A DNA stretch of 64,000 bases from CAWDBV01 sp963800705 (GCA_963800705.1 CAWDBV010000005.1:434001-498000); one strand, 5' to 3'. Positions 34,101-47,492 are shown, counted from the first letter of the stretch. Notes: generated by a model from the letters alone, not told the origin. Translations and numbers: made by a program.

Positions 34101-34478
34101 CCCGGGACCGCGAAGGGGGTCGTGTTCATGCTGCTCGAGGACGAGCGCGGCGTCATCAACCTGGTCGTGCCGCCGCCGGTCGCCGAGCGCCACCGGCTCG
34201 TGCTGCGGACCGCGGGGTTCGTAAAGGCGGCGGGAAAGCTCGAGCGGCGCGAGGGCGTCGTCAACGTGGTCGTCTCACGGCTCGAGGCGCTCGAGCGGCC
34301 CGATCTGCCGCTAGCGGAGGTGCGCTCGCTCGAGCCCCCGGCCGACCGCGAGACCGGGCGCGATGCCGGGGATGGGCGGGAGAACGTCGTCGATCTGGCC
34401 GAGCGCCGAGCGGGCGCCGCCGCCGAGCTCGCGGCCGCGCTGCCCGCCGGGCACAGCTTCGGGCGCCGCGGCCGCTAG
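31101..34478 (+). CDS. dnaE2: Error-prone DNA polymerase III alpha subunit DnaE2
   Basis: 1125 residues, the usual length of DnaE2/ImuC. The PHP domain opens with MDPVELHCHSAYSFGDGASL, and TDHDGLWGAMEH follows. The palm acid pair is in DAPDIDLDFPRDVRE, and SSVSSIVCYLTGLSHIDP and PGGMVIS are typical polymerase blocks. Then come a helix-hairpin-helix region and an OB-fold near the end (LLEVAGMVVARQRPGTAKG). The start ATG 31101 begins exactly at the PHP domain. It is the catalytic subunit for lesion bypass in the ImuB-dependent mutasome. Confidence 0.95.
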   Translation: MDPVELHCHSAYSFGDGASLPTELASSAAELGYSALALTDHDGLWGAMEHAHACKGAGIKAIVGAEMTIEAPGDDPFHLTLLVEDAEGWRNLCRLVTESHRGTRDNAARDPLPPSLSLESLEDRAAGLVCLSGCARDGAAAGLWERGEPAVAEGLARRLLTAFGPDRFRIELQRPLWRRDRARNRWLAELGERLGVPCVGTGDVHAHDRFRARLQDALVAARLGSSLDETEGVRRGNATSTLLSPAQLEQRFRDHPEAVAEAARLAERLGFDLSSDLGYRFPGSEDPDADYKLAELCRVRLARRYAGKPQRRKAELRLEEELRLIRSLNLSGFFLLHHDMLELAREVAIEVRGAGTVRALLPPGRGRGSSVSSIVCYLTGLSHIDPVENELFLGRFLNEELRDAPDIDLDFPRDVREVLIPRVHERYGQERSALVAAFATYRVRGAVRDLGKALGLPQGEIERVAKASDVYGSGEEFERGIEAALGHRARSPRWQALVELVAEALGLPRHVSQHPGGMVISTGQLIDLCPVQPAAMEGRQIVQWDKDSCADAGFLKIDLLGLGMLSAVERCVEEIARVRGERIDLSRIPLDDEPVWEAIRAAETTGVFQIESRAQMQMLPRTLPEDLDDLTVQVALVRPGPIQGGAVHPYIERRKRLRQDPSYEVPYEHPSLEPALRDTLGAIVFQDQVLEVAIALAGFSPGEAEGLRRAMSRRRSEAAIRAYRERFIEGAERRDVPRATAERVFEQIQGFSGFGFPKSHSAAFGLLAYQSTWLRVHYGPEFLCGLLNEQPMGFYPPDALVHEAQRRGIEIRGPDVNASLVECHVEGNAEAVRIGLGYVAEVKGEEVEGLVAEREGGGPYAALAELAARSGAGPAALERLAWAGACDELAAQEPARRAPLWTLGGSATGRREREGTQLALALDGAPVPGGRGFAGFSLPALAPWERVVADYRSTGMTLGEHPMELLRQGLGEDVLTSRGLERAGDGALLEVAGMVVARQRPGTAKGVVFMLLEDERGVINLVVPPPVAERHRLVLRTAGFVKAAGKLERREGVVNVVVSRLEALERPDLPLAEVRSLEPPADRETGRDAGDGRENVVDLAERRAGAAAELAAALPAGHSFGRRGR

Positions 34479-34506
34479 GCGCTGCCGCCCCGGCATTGGA
34501 ACCTCC

Positions 34507-34773
34507 TCAGGCGGCTGGGGCGGACTCCGGCTTCGCGATCGCGTTGTAGGCGACCAGGAGGATGACCACGCCGATAATCGACCCGAACAGGCCGCCGACA
34601 TCGAAGGCGTCGGTGTCGCCGATCCCGAGCAGTTCGGTGAAGATCAGGAACCCGACGACGGAGCCGGCGAGGCCGAGGAACAGGGTCTTGAAGAAGCCCA
34701 TCTTGTGCTTGCCGGGCGCCAGCGCTTTTCCGATGAAGCCCGCCAGCAATCCAAGAATGATTGCTCCGATCAC
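34507..34773 (-). CDS. GlsB/YeaQ/YmgE family (transglycosylase-associated) membrane protein
   Basis: 88 residues from GTG 34773, preceded by AAAGGA six bases upstream, which decides this start over the longer open frame. Three hydrophobic segments: VIGAIILGLLAGFIGKAL, FFKTLFLGLAGSVVGFLIF and LFGSIIGVVILLVAYNAI. This is the pattern of the YeaQ/YmgE family of small stress-linked membrane proteins. Biochemical role unknown. Monocistronic, convergent with dnaE2. Confidence 0.85.
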   Translation of the reverse strand: MIGAIILGLLAGFIGKALAPGKHKMGFFKTLFLGLAGSVVGFLIFTELLGIGDTDAFDVGGLFGSIIGVVILLVAYNAIAKPESAPAA

Positions 34774-34846
34774 GTCGAGTCCTTTCGTTGAAGGTCGCGG
34801 GCGATCATATCCGCACGGCAACGCCATAAACGGCCCCCTGAACGAA

Positions 34847-34883
34847 CACGAGCCGCCCCCGATCTGGACTGGGGCGGCTCGTG
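34847..34883 (-). terminator. rRNA operon terminator
   Basis: Perfect 13-bp stem: CACGAGCCGCCCC (34847-34859) and GGGGCGGCTCGTG (34871-34883), loop 11. It lies 10 bases beyond the 5S 3' end on the minus strand and is followed there by TTCGTTC. Strong GC stem, weak U-tract. Confidence 0.8.
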
Positions 34884-34892
34884 TGAAGAAGA

Positions 34893-35010
34893 ACCGGCGG
34901 CGACCTACTCTCCCGGGAGGTTGCCCTCCAAGTACCATCGGCGCTGAGAGGCTTAACGGCTCTGTTCGGAATGGGAAGAGGTGTTTCCCTCTCGCTATGA
35001 CACCACCGGA
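34893..35010 (-). rRNA. 5S ribosomal RNA
   Basis: About 118 bases. On the minus strand it starts near TCCGGTGGTGTCATAGCGAG and ends near GTAGGTCGCCGCCGG, the two ends pairing as the closing helix. The central CGAACAGAGCC-type loop is present. Last gene of the 16S-23S-5S operon. Ends are estimated. Confidence 0.93.
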
Positions 35011-35030
35011 GATTTTTCGAGACCGGCCCC

Positions 35031-35056
35031 GGTGGGCCCTGAAAACTGCACTAGGC
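35031..35056 (-). repeat. 3' arm of the pre-23S processing stem
   Basis: This 26-base tract is complementary, with two mismatches, to 38151-38176. The two flank the 23S gene, so in the transcript they form the RNase III-type processing stem. It contains GAAAACTGCACTAGGC. Confidence 0.7.
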
Positions 35057-35091
35057 GGACACGGCGGAGCCGCGCCCTCTCAAGGAAAAGA

Positions 35092-38097
<3,006 letters not shown>

Positions 38098-38150
38098 GGT
38101 GAGCGCCCGTCACCTTAAGGAATGTGACGGGCTGTATTTTCTTACCCTTG

Positions 38151-38176
38151 GCCTAGTGCAGTTTTCAAGGTCCACC
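38151..38176 (-). repeat. 5' arm of the pre-23S processing stem
   Basis: Pairs with 35031-35056 (24 of 26 positions) across the 23S gene. It lies in the 16S-23S spacer about 55 bases before the 23S 5' end. Confidence 0.7.
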
Positions 38177-38204
38177 GAGGAACTCGCTCGGGGTGCTCCC
38201 GATC

Positions 38205-38230
38205 GCGGTCTCTCAAAACTGAGCAGCGCG
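38205..38230 (-). repeat. 3' arm of the pre-16S processing stem
   Basis: Complementary to 40079-40104 at 24 of 26 positions, across the 16S gene. Contains AAAACTGAGCAGCGCG. Expected RNase III substrate when folded. Confidence 0.7.
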
Positions 38231-38381
38231 GCCGGCGCCTCGAGGGCAACCAGCTGAGCCGGCGCCTCGAGAGGCACCGGATGAGAGCCCGGTCGACGTT
38301 CCAGGAACGCCCGGCCAATTGCTGGCCGGGCATCGCTCCCTAGGCGACCCGCGGTATGCGGGCGCCTTGTGAGCTCCCTAG

Positions 38382-39928
<1,547 letters not shown>

Positions 39929-40078
39929 AAGTGAAAATAGAGAGTCGTCAGGCTCCAAATGGCCACCGCGTACACATATCGGTGACCGAGCTTGACAGGG
40001 TTGTTCTATAACCCGCCGCCGGCATGGCGCAGGCGACGGGTCGGGCTCAAGTCGCGATCGGAACGAATCCCGATCGCG

Positions 40079-40104
40079 CGCGCTGCTCAGTTTTCAAAGA
40101 CCGC
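40079..40104 (-). repeat. 5' arm of the pre-16S processing stem
   Basis: Lies about 150 bases upstream of the 16S 5' end and pairs with 38205-38230 across the gene. It carries TCTTTGAAAACTGAGCAG, a boxA-like leader sequence. Confidence 0.7.
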
Positions 40105-40159
40105 GTATCCACGTCAAAGTCGTTCCTCGACACGGAATCCACCCAGAGGGCGGCCAGAC

Positions 40160-40188
40160 AGAGTAGCACCGGCGAGCAGGCGGAGCAA
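40160..40188 (-). promoter_or_regulatory. Candidate rRNA operon promoter
   Basis: On the minus strand TTGCTC (40188-40183) and TACTCT (40165-40160) are spaced by 17 bases, with an AAATTT tract just upstream of the -35 hexamer. Transcription would begin near 40153, some 225 bases before the mature 16S. The intergenic region 39929-40233 holds no gene. A second TTTGAC (about 40118) closer to the stem is an alternative -35. Confidence 0.4.
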
Positions 40189-40233
40189 GGGAAATTTGCG
40201 CCTGAGGGCTGCGGGGTCGGTCCGGTAGCGGCC

Positions 40234-41394
40234 TCAGACGAGCCGCACGAAGCGGCGCTTGCCCGCCTGCAGCACCTTGCCGCGCAGCTCGGCCGCCGCG
40301 CGGTCGAGCAGATCGCCGTTGAGCGAATCGCCGTCGAGCTTCACTCCCCCCTGCTGCAAGAGGCGCCGGCCCTCGCTGGTCGAGATCCCGAACGCGCTTG
40401 CGAGCAGCTGCGGGAGGTGGACCTTGCCGTCGCCGGTAAGCTCGTGCTCGGGTATGTCATCGGGAACGCCGCGGTCGACGTGCACGGTATCGAAGCGCGC
40501 CTCGGCCTCTTTCGCCGCCCCGGCGTCGTGGAAGCGTTCGACCAGCCTGCGCGCCAGCCCCCGCTTCGCGTCGACCGGGTGGCCGTCGGGCGGCTCTTCG
40601 CCGAGCAGGAGCCGGTAATAGTCACCCATCGTCTCGTCGGGGACGCTCATCAGCTTTCCGAACATCTCCTCGGGTGAATCTGTAACACCAACGTAGTTAC
40701 CCAGCGACTTGCTCATTCGCTGTTCACCGTCGAGCCCGGGCAGGATCGGCATCGTGAGGACGGACTGTGGCTTCTGCTCGTGCCCGGCCTGGATGTCGCG
40801 GGCGAACAGCAGGTTGAACTTCTGGTCGGTGCCGCCGAGCTCGAGATCTGACTCGACGGCGACCGAGTCGTATCCCTGCATCACCGGATAGAGGAGTTCG
40901 AGCGTCGAGATCGGCTTGCCGGCGTTCATCCGCTCGGTGAAGTCGTCGCGCTCGAGCACGCGTGCGACGGTGACGCCTCGAAGGAGACCGAACAGCTTCT
41001 CGGTGGGCATGTCGAGCCACTCACTGTTGGCGCGAACCTCGGTGCGGTCGCGGTCGAGCACCTTGAACGCCTGCTCCTGGAAGGTCGCCGCGTTGGCGTC
41101 GATCTGCTCCGCCGACAGCATCGGGCGCTCGGCCGAGAGCCCGCTCGGGTCCCCGATCCGGGCGGTGTAGTCGCCGATGATCAGCACCACGGTGTGACCC
41201 GCATTCTGGAACTGGGCGAGCTTGCCGAGCACGACGCAGTGCCCGAGGTGGATGTCGGGGGCGGTGGGATCGATACCCAGTTTCACCCGCAAAGGCTTCC
41301 CCTCGGCGAGCTGCTCCGCCAGGCGGCCCTCAGGCAGGGCTTCCTCGGCGCCGATCAGCAGCTCGTCGGTGCCTGGAGCCCCTCGATTCGTCAT
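40234..41394 (-). CDS. tyrS: Tyrosyl-tRNA synthetase
   Basis: Class I aminoacyl-tRNA synthetase, 386 residues from ATG 41394. The HIGH-type motif is DPTAPDIHLGHCVVLGKL and the KMSKS-type motif is EQRMSKSLGNYVG, with IIGDYTARIGDPSG between. The C-terminal S4 domain reads FGISTSEGRRLLQQGGVKLDG cut into shorter blocks (STSEGRRLLQQGG, VKLDGD). It is of the longer TyrS2-like type with a short spacer. The frame is open to 41466 but homology begins at 41394. No T-box was recognised upstream. Divergent from the PBP gene with 137 bases between. Confidence 0.94.
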   Translation of the reverse strand: MTNRGAPGTDELLIGAEEALPEGRLAEQLAEGKPLRVKLGIDPTAPDIHLGHCVVLGKLAQFQNAGHTVVLIIGDYTARIGDPSGLSAERPMLSAEQIDANAATFQEQAFKVLDRDRTEVRANSEWLDMPTEKLFGLLRGVTVARVLERDDFTERMNAGKPISTLELLYPVMQGYDSVAVESDLELGGTDQKFNLLFARDIQAGHEQKPQSVLTMPILPGLDGEQRMSKSLGNYVGVTDSPEEMFGKLMSVPDETMGDYYRLLLGEEPPDGHPVDAKRGLARRLVERFHDAGAAKEAEARFDTVHVDRGVPDDIPEHELTGDGKVHLPQLLASAFGISTSEGRRLLQQGGVKLDGDSLNGDLLDRAAAELRGKVLQAGKRRFVRLV

Positions 41395-41531
41395 GGGGCC
41401 AATGCTAGACTGGCTCGTCCGCCTGGCGAGGCGCCGTAGCTGTCGCGCGCCCGCGCTTTTCCCCATTACGCGGTGTTGCGTAGGCGCCGCCCCTCCACCG
41501 AGCCAGGCTCGCGGCGCCCCCGAACCGTCAT

Positions 41532-44347
41532 ATGACAGACCCGACAGAGTTCGACTTCGACTTCGACGTCAAGGAACCCGGCAGCGAGCCAGAGGGCGGC
41601 TCACCCGAGCGCGAGGCCGGGAAGGAGCGCGGCGGCAACGGCGGCGAGCGCGAGGAAAACGGCGGCAAGCGCGCCAAACGGACCAGCTTCGATCCCGAGG
41701 CCGAGAGCGGCAACGGCCGCAGTTCGAGTCGCGAGCGCTCGAGCAACGGCTCCAAGGCCAAAGCCGGCCCTGAGGCGAAGGCAAGCAAGAAGGACAAGGC
41801 GCCTAGAGCGGGCAAGGCGGCCGAGCCGACCCCGCTCTCGGCCCGCAGGCGTGAGCGCGGGCCGGCGGGCGAGGACGCCGGCGAGTCCGGCGAGTCGTTC
41901 GAGGAGGTCCTCGAGCGCAGTGCGAAGCCGAACGGCGGCGCGCGCAGCCTCGGCGGCATTCAGCTTCCGACGATGCCCGACGTCAAGGATCTCGGCGCCG
42001 ACATCAGCGAGCGGATCAGGAGCTTCAAGGCCCCCGACTTCAGCGCGTTCCGCGAGGGTGGCCTCAAGGAGGGCTTCAACACGCTGCGCGAAAGCGGTCT
42101 GCGTCGCGGCGGGGGCGGGCCGCCGCGAGTCGGCGGCCGCCGGATCCCGTTCCGCAGCAAGGACCCCGACGAGCGTGAGCGCCGCAGGACGGGCCGGGTA
42201 AAGAAGGGCCGCCTGCTGATCATCCTCTCCGGCCTCGGCCTGCTGGCCATGGTCTCGACGATCTTCGGAATGATGATGGCGGTCTCCAGCGACCTGCCTC
42301 AGCTCGAGAACAAGTCCGAGTACACCGCTTCGCAGAACTCCGTCGTCTACGACTTCAACGGCAACAAGATCGGAACGCTGACGCCGAACAACAACCGGAT
42401 CCTGGTCGAGTCAGACGACATCGCCCAGTCGATGAAGCAGGCGGCGGTCGCGATCGAGGACGAGCGCTTCTACGAGCACCGCGGTGTCGACTTCGTGGGT
42501 ATCGCCCGAGCCGCGGTGGTCGACGTGATTCCAGGCGGTTCGACCCAGGGTGCATCCACGATCACCCAGCAGTTCGCCAAGAACGCGCTCGAGGCGCAGT
42601 CGAGTCGTACGGTCTTCCAGAAGTTGCGCGAGGCGTCGATCGCCTACCACCTCGAGCGCCAGTGGGACAAGGACAAGATCCTCACCCAGTACCTGAACAC
42701 CATTTACTTCGGCGAGGGCGCCTACGGGATCGAGGCCGCCGCGCGAACCTACTTCGGCACCAAGCATCCGGACTGCGGCGAGGACGGCCAGCCGCGCTGC
42801 GCGTCGGAGCTTCTGCCGCACGAGTCGGCGATGCTCGCCGGGATCATCTCCGCTCCCTCGGCCTATTCCCCGCGCATCAACCCCAAGGACGCGATGGGAC
42901 GCCGCAACCTGGTCCTGCAGAAGATGCAGGAGCAGGGCTTCCTCACCGAGCCACTACGATGACTACTCCTCGGAGGCGATCCCGTCCGCTTCGGAGATCC
43001 TGCCGCCTAAGGAGGACTCGGTCTCTCCCTACTTCACAAGCTGGCTGCGCCAGCAGCTCGTCGACAAGTTCGGCGCCGGCAAGGCGTTCGGCGGCGGCCT
43101 GCGGATCAAGACCTCGATCGACCTCGACCTGCAGGAATCGCTCGAGGGCATCGTCAGCAACGTGCTCGCCCCGGTCGTGCCGACCGGCTCGATCGTCGTG
43201 ATCGACAACAAGACCGGCGCGGTGCGGGGCATGGTCGGCGGCATCGACTACGAGGAGGAGCCGTTCAACCTCGCCACCAAGGGCCATCGCCAGCCGGGCT
43301 CGGCGTTCAAGCCGTTCACGCTGGTCGCGGCGCTCGAGAACGGCCACTCCCCGAGTGAGACCTACACCTCGTCGGAGGGCATCTTCACGGTGCCGAACTC
43401 GGGCGGCAAGGAGACATTCGAGCTGCACAACTACGACGACATCTATTACGGGGCACTGGACATCGCCACCGCGACCATCAAGTCGGACAACAACGTCTAC
43501 ATGCAGCTCGGCTACAACATCATCAACAACCGAAATGGAAAGACTCTCGCAACGCCCAGGAGAGCTTCAACAAGATCGAGGCACCGCCAACAAGATGGGC
43601 GTCCAGACCGATGTCACCGGTGACAAGCGAGCCAACCCCGCCATGGTCCTCGGCGGTCTGATCGAGGGCGTGACGCCGCTGGAGATGGCTTACGCCTTCT
43701 ACACGCTCGCCCGCGACGGCGAGCGGCTCAGCGGAACCCTGGCCACCTACAAGGGCGGGCCGGTCGCGATGCTCGAGATCAAGGACAAGGAGGGCAAGAA
43801 GGTCGACGAGAACCAGCCTCAGGGAAGCAGGTTCTCGACGAGGGCGTCGCATCGACTGCGACGTCGATCCTCAGCGGCGTCCTCAGCAGCGGCGGCACCG
43901 GTAGGCGTGCGAACACCTCGGCGCCGACTGGGGCAAGACCGGCACCACCGACAACAACGGTGACGCCTGGTTCTGCGGCGCCGCCGGCGGAGCCACGGGA
44001 TGACCGCCTGCGTCTGGGTCGGGCACGCGGACAGCAACGAGCCGATGGAGACCGAATTCGCCGGTGAGCCGGTCGACGGCGGTACCTACCCGGCGCTGAT
44101 GTGGGCGCAGGTCGTGTCCGCCTGGGAAAACATCGAGGCGGCGCGCGAGGACGGCACCGACGACCCGACTACCGGCACGACGAGCGGCGGCTACGTGCCG
44201 CCCCCCGTCAGCGGCTCGAGCGAAGGCGCCGACGGCCCCGCCACCACCGGCGGCGACGGTGGCGGCGGCGGCGCGCCGACTCAGGCTGCTCCCGCCCCGG
44301 CCCCGGCCGGCGGCGGCTCCTCCGGCGGCATCGGCGCCGGGCTCTGA
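41532..44347 (+). pseudogene. Class A penicillin-binding protein (transglycosylase/transpeptidase), frame broken by several indels
   Basis: Peptidoglycan polymerase/crosslinker. A charged cytoplasmic region of about 225 residues precedes a membrane segment (LLIILSGLGLLAMVSTIFG). The GT51 domain has AAVAIEDERFYEHRGVDFVG with the catalytic Glu, GASTITQQFAKN and NTIYFGEGAYGIEAAA. The transpeptidase motifs are GSAFKPFTLV (SxxK), KSDNNVYMQL (SxN) and WGKTGTTDNN (KTG). A Gly/Pro/Ala tail ends the protein. The frame shifts near 42955 (one extra base) and near 43545, 43588, 43825, 43922 and 43995 (each fitting one missing base); corrected, the protein is about 939 residues. All motifs survive, so sequencing error is more likely than decay. 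Confidence 0.85.
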
Positions 44348-44348
44348 G

Positions 44349-44928
44349 CTAACGGCCAGCGGAAGCGGCTTCGAGAGGTAGCGGCTGCCCGCCGCGCAGT
44401 AGCGCCACGGTAGCTCGACCCCGCGCGAGATCCCGATCCGCGGGCCGGCCTGACGACCTCGACCCGCTCCCACTCCCCACTGCGGGGCAGGATCGCGAAC
44501 GGCGGTTCCGACAGGCTGGCCTCGTTGTCGTCCAGTCCGACCCCGAGCGCCTGGGTGAGCTTGCCGGGGCCCGAGCAGAGCCTGACCGGGTCGTCCGTAC
44601 CGCGCAGCTCGCGCATCGCGTCGATCCCGTCGGTGGGCTCGAGCGCCCGGATCAGCACCGCGGCGGCGCTGCCCTCCGGCTCGCAGACCGCATTCAGGAG
44701 GCTGTGGATGCCGTATGAGAAGTAGACGTAAGCGCGCCCGGGCGGCCCGAACAGCGGCTCGTTGCGGGGCGTCGGCCCATTGAAGGCGTGGCAGGCCGGG
44801 TCGCTGGCGTCGTAGGCCTCGGTCTCGACGATCGCACCTCCGACCCCGTCATAGAGCAAAGCGCAGCCGATCAGCTCGCGGGCGACCTGGTGAACCGGGC
44901 GGTCGAAGAAATCGGGGCCGAGCGTCAC
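44349..44928 (-). CDS. 3-methyladenine DNA glycosylase (AAG/Mpg family), 3' end frameshifted
   Basis: Base-excision glycosylase for alkylated purines. The N-terminal 160 residues are intact in one frame: FFDRPVHQVARELIGCALL, the catalytic Glu in AIVETEAYDASDPACHAFNG, FGPPGRAYVYFSYGIHSLLN, and CSGPGKLTQALGV. The expected end, RIGISRGVELPWRYC and then SRYLSKPLPLAV, is in the neighbouring frame from about 44455, so one base seems lost. The end at 44349 is a best estimate (TAG in the third frame); a second shift would be needed to reach it. Converges on the PBP gene. Starts 4 bases after argH, last in the leu-ilv-arg gene array. Confidence 0.82.
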
Positions 44929-44932
44929 ACGG

Positions 44933-46303
44933 TCATCGTGCCAGGCCCTCGAGCGCGCGGCGCGCCTGGGTGAGCTGCCTGGCGAGCTGCTCGGAGGACG
45001 TTCCCCCTGAAGAGACCTTGGACTCGATCCAGTCGCCCGAGCGGAGCAGCTCCTGGACGGACTTGGCGGCGTCGCCAGGCAGCCGCTTCAGATCGCCGCG
45101 CCCGAGCTCGGAGAGCGGCTTGCCCTGCTCGGAGGCCGTGCGAACCATGTTGGCCACGGCGGCGTGGGCCTCGCGGAACGGGACCCCCTCGCGTACGAGC
45201 AGGTCGGCGATGTCGGTCGCGGCGAGCCAGTCGTCGCTCGCCACGGCCTCGAGCCGCTCGCGGTCGAACGAGATCCCCTCGAGCATCTTGGTCGCCGCCT
45301 GCAGGCAGAGCTCGAGGTTGTCGACCGCGTCGAAGAGCGGCTCCTTGTCCTCCTGCATGTCCTTGCTGTAGGCGAGCGGAAGCGCGTGCATCGTGCCGGT
45401 GAGGCTGGCGAGCGAGGATGCGATCCGTGGCGCCTTGCCGCGCAGCAGCTCCGCGGCGTCGGGGTTCTTCTTCTGCGGCATGATGCTCGAGCCCGAGGAG
45501 AACGAGTCGGCGAGCCGGCAGAAGCCGAACTCCTCGCTCGACCAGAGCACGATCTCCGAGCCGAGCCGGGAGAGGTGCATCGCGCAAGTCGATGCCGCGG
45601 AGAGGTAGTCGAGCGCGAAGTCGCGGTTGGAGACCGCGTCGAGCGAGTTCCGCGACGGGCTCCGGAAGCCAAGCTCGGCCGCGAGCGACTCGCGGTCGAT
45701 GTCCCAATTCACCCCGGCGCCGGCGCCCGACCCGGCCGGCAGCTCGGCGCTCGACTCGACCGCCCACCCGAAGCGTCGCGCGTCGCGCTCGAACATCCAG
45801 AAGTAGGCGAGCAGATGGTGGGCGAGGTAGACGGGCTGGGCGCGCTGAAGGTGCGTGTAAGCAGGGGCCTTCCAGTCGGAGTGCTCGCGGGCGAGCGCGT
45901 GGAGCGCCTGGAGCAGGTCGCGGAGCAGCTCGCGGGCGCGGAGCGCGTGGCCTCGGACGAACATCGCCAGGTCGGTCGCGACCTGATCGTTTCGCGAGCG
46001 CGCCGTGTGCAGCTTGCCGCCGACCGGGCCGATCAGCTCGGTGAGCCGGCGCTCGATCGCCATGTGGATGTCCTCGTCGTCGGCCTCGAACGGGAAGCTG
46101 TCGTCGGCAAGCTCGGTGCCGATCCGCGCGAGCCCGGAGTCGATTTGCTCGAGCTCGCGCTTGTCGAGCACGCCGAGCGTGTACAGGGCACGCGCGTGGG
46201 CGCGCGACTGGTCGACGTCGTAGGGGCCCAGGCGCCAGTCGAAGGCGATCGACGAGTTGATCCGCTCGAACAGTGGATCGGGGGGTTCGGAGAACCGCGA
46301 CAT
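44933..46303 (-). CDS. argH: Argininosuccinate lyase
   Basis: Splits argininosuccinate into arginine and fumarate. 456 residues, fumarase/aspartase superfamily. The superfamily signature is SSGSSIMPQKKNPDAAELLRG, with KLHTARSRNDQVATDLAMFV and YTHLQRAQPVYLAHHL further up. Other arg genes are not nearby; it follows degT by 37 bases and precedes mpg by 4. Confidence 0.97.
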   Translation of the reverse strand: MSRFSEPPDPLFERINSSIAFDWRLGPYDVDQSRAHARALYTLGVLDKRELEQIDSGLARIGTELADDSFPFEADDEDIHMAIERRLTELIGPVGGKLHTARSRNDQVATDLAMFVRGHALRARELLRDLLQALHALAREHSDWKAPAYTHLQRAQPVYLAHHLLAYFWMFERDARRFGWAVESSAELPAGSGAGAGVNWDIDRESLAAELGFRSPSRNSLDAVSNRDFALDYLSAASTCAMHLSRLGSEIVLWSSEEFGFCRLADSFSSGSSIMPQKKNPDAAELLRGKAPRIASSLASLTGTMHALPLAYSKDMQEDKEPLFDAVDNLELCLQAATKMLEGISFDRERLEAVASDDWLAATDIADLLVREGVPFREAHAAVANMVRTASEQGKPLSELGRGDLKRLPGDAAKSVQELLRSGDWIESKVSSGGTSSEQLARQLTQARRALEGLAR

Positions 46304-46340
46304 GCGGCGAGGTTAGCGGGGCGTTTTCCCCGCTAGTGCG

Positions 46341-47492
46341 CTACTTCTTGCGCTGCAGTGCCGAGTCGAGTGACTCGCAGACCTGCTCGACATCTGATTC
46401 GCTCAGCTTCGGGTGGAACGGCAGCGCAACCGAGCGGGATGCGACGCGCTCGGCGACCGGGAACTCTCCGCCCTTGAAGCCGAAGCGCTCGCGATAGAAC
46501 GGCATCAGGTGGATGCAGGGCAAATAGGCCTTGGACTGCACACCGGAACTCGCGAGTGAAGCGATGACCGCGTCGCGGTCGGCGTCCGCGGGCAGCTGGA
46601 CGACGTAGACGAACCAGCTCCGGCGCGCTTGTCCCTGGTCCGCGCAGGGAAGCACGAGGCCGTCCTCGTCGCCCTCCCCGGCGGGCGCGCCACTGAGCTC
46701 CGCGAGCCGCTCGCCGTAGAGGGCCGCGACCTTCGCCCGCGCTTCGAGCATCTCGCCGAGTTTCTCGAGCTGCGCGACCCCGATCGCGGCGGCGACGTCA
46801 GTGAGCCGGTAGTTGAACCCCAGCCGGTCGTGGGCCATGCTCGACATGTCGGGGTCGCGACCCTGGTTGCGCTCGCTGCGGAGCGCCTCGGCCTGTTCGG
46901 GCGAGGTCGGGATCAGCACTCCCCCCTCCCCCGTCGTCAGCTGCTTGTTGGCGTAGAACGCGAACGCGGCCGGGTTGCCGCGGGAGCCCACCTGCTTCCC
47001 CTCGGCGTCGACCGCGCCGAGTGCCTGGCAGGCGTCCTCGAGCACGGGCAACCCGAGGCCCTCGAGCTCAGCCATCGCCGCCGGGTAGCCGAAGATGTGC
47101 ACCGGCTCGATACCAGCGGTTTTGTCCCCCTTTGCGGCTGCCGCGGCGGCTGGATCGATGTCGAGCGTGACCGGGTCGATGTCGCAGAAGACCGGTGTCG
47201 CGCGCTCGAACAGGAGCGCGTTCGAGGATGCGACGAAGCTGAGCGGCGTCGTCAGCACCTCGTCACCCTCCCCCCACTCGAGCGCCCGGACGCCGAGGTG
47301 GAGCGCCGCCGTCCCGCTGGAGACCGCGACCGCATCCTCGGCGCCGACGAACGCCGCGAGCTCGCGCTCGAAGCGCTCCAGCATCGTGCCGAGAGAGAGC
47401 TGGCCCGAGTCGAGCACCTCGCCGATCAGCTCGCGCTCGCGCTCGCCGAGCTGCGGGCGAGCGAGCGGGATGCCCTCGATGACCTCGCTCAC
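46341..47492 (-). CDS. DegT/DnrJ/EryC1/StrS-family aminotransferase
   Basis: PLP enzyme of 383 residues from GTG 47492 (GTGA overlap with the cimA stop). It matches sugar aminotransferases: IPLARPQLGERERELIGEVL, FVGAEDAVAVSSGTAALHLG, TTPLSFVASSNALLFERATP, and the PLP-Lys loop AFAFYANKQLTTGEGGVLI. Members act on nucleotide-linked keto-sugars for cell-surface glycans. No sugar-nucleotide partner genes are nearby; the placement after cimA looks incidental or marks an amino-donor link. Confidence 0.9.
   Translation of the reverse strand: MSEVIEGIPLARPQLGERERELIGEVLDSGQLSLGTMLERFERELAAFVGAEDAVAVSSGTAALHLGVRALEWGEGDEVLTTPLSFVASSNALLFERATPVFCDIDPVTLDIDPAAAAAAKGDKTAGIEPVHIFGYPAAMAELEGLGLPVLEDACQALGAVDAEGKQVGSRGNPAAFAFYANKQLTTGEGGVLIPTSPEQAEALRSERNQGRDPDMSSMAHDRLGFNYRLTDVAAAIGVAQLEKLGEMLEARAKVAALYGERLAELSGAPAGEGDEDGLVLPCADQGQARRSWFVYVVQLPADADRDAVIASLASSGVQSKAYLPCIHLMPFYRERFGFKGGEFPVAERVASRSVALPFHPKLSESDVEQVCESLDSALQRKK

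Larger units (their letters stand above)
38098..38381 (-). other. 16S-23S internal transcribed spacer without tRNA
   Basis: About 285 bases between the 16S 3' end and the 23S 5' end. No tRNA cloverleaf was found on either strand. It holds one arm each of the 23S and 16S processing stems and a direct repeat of GCCGGCGCCTCGAG (38230-38243 and 38260-38273), which may form alternative hairpins. Confidence 0.75.

Noticed and set aside
32661..34193. 510-codon frame antisense to dnaE2
   Set aside because: Composition typical of the complement of GC-rich coding DNA; no domain or ribosome site.
38098..38381. tRNA-Ile or tRNA-Ala in the rRNA spacer
   Set aside because: No T-arm or anticodon arm was found on either strand.
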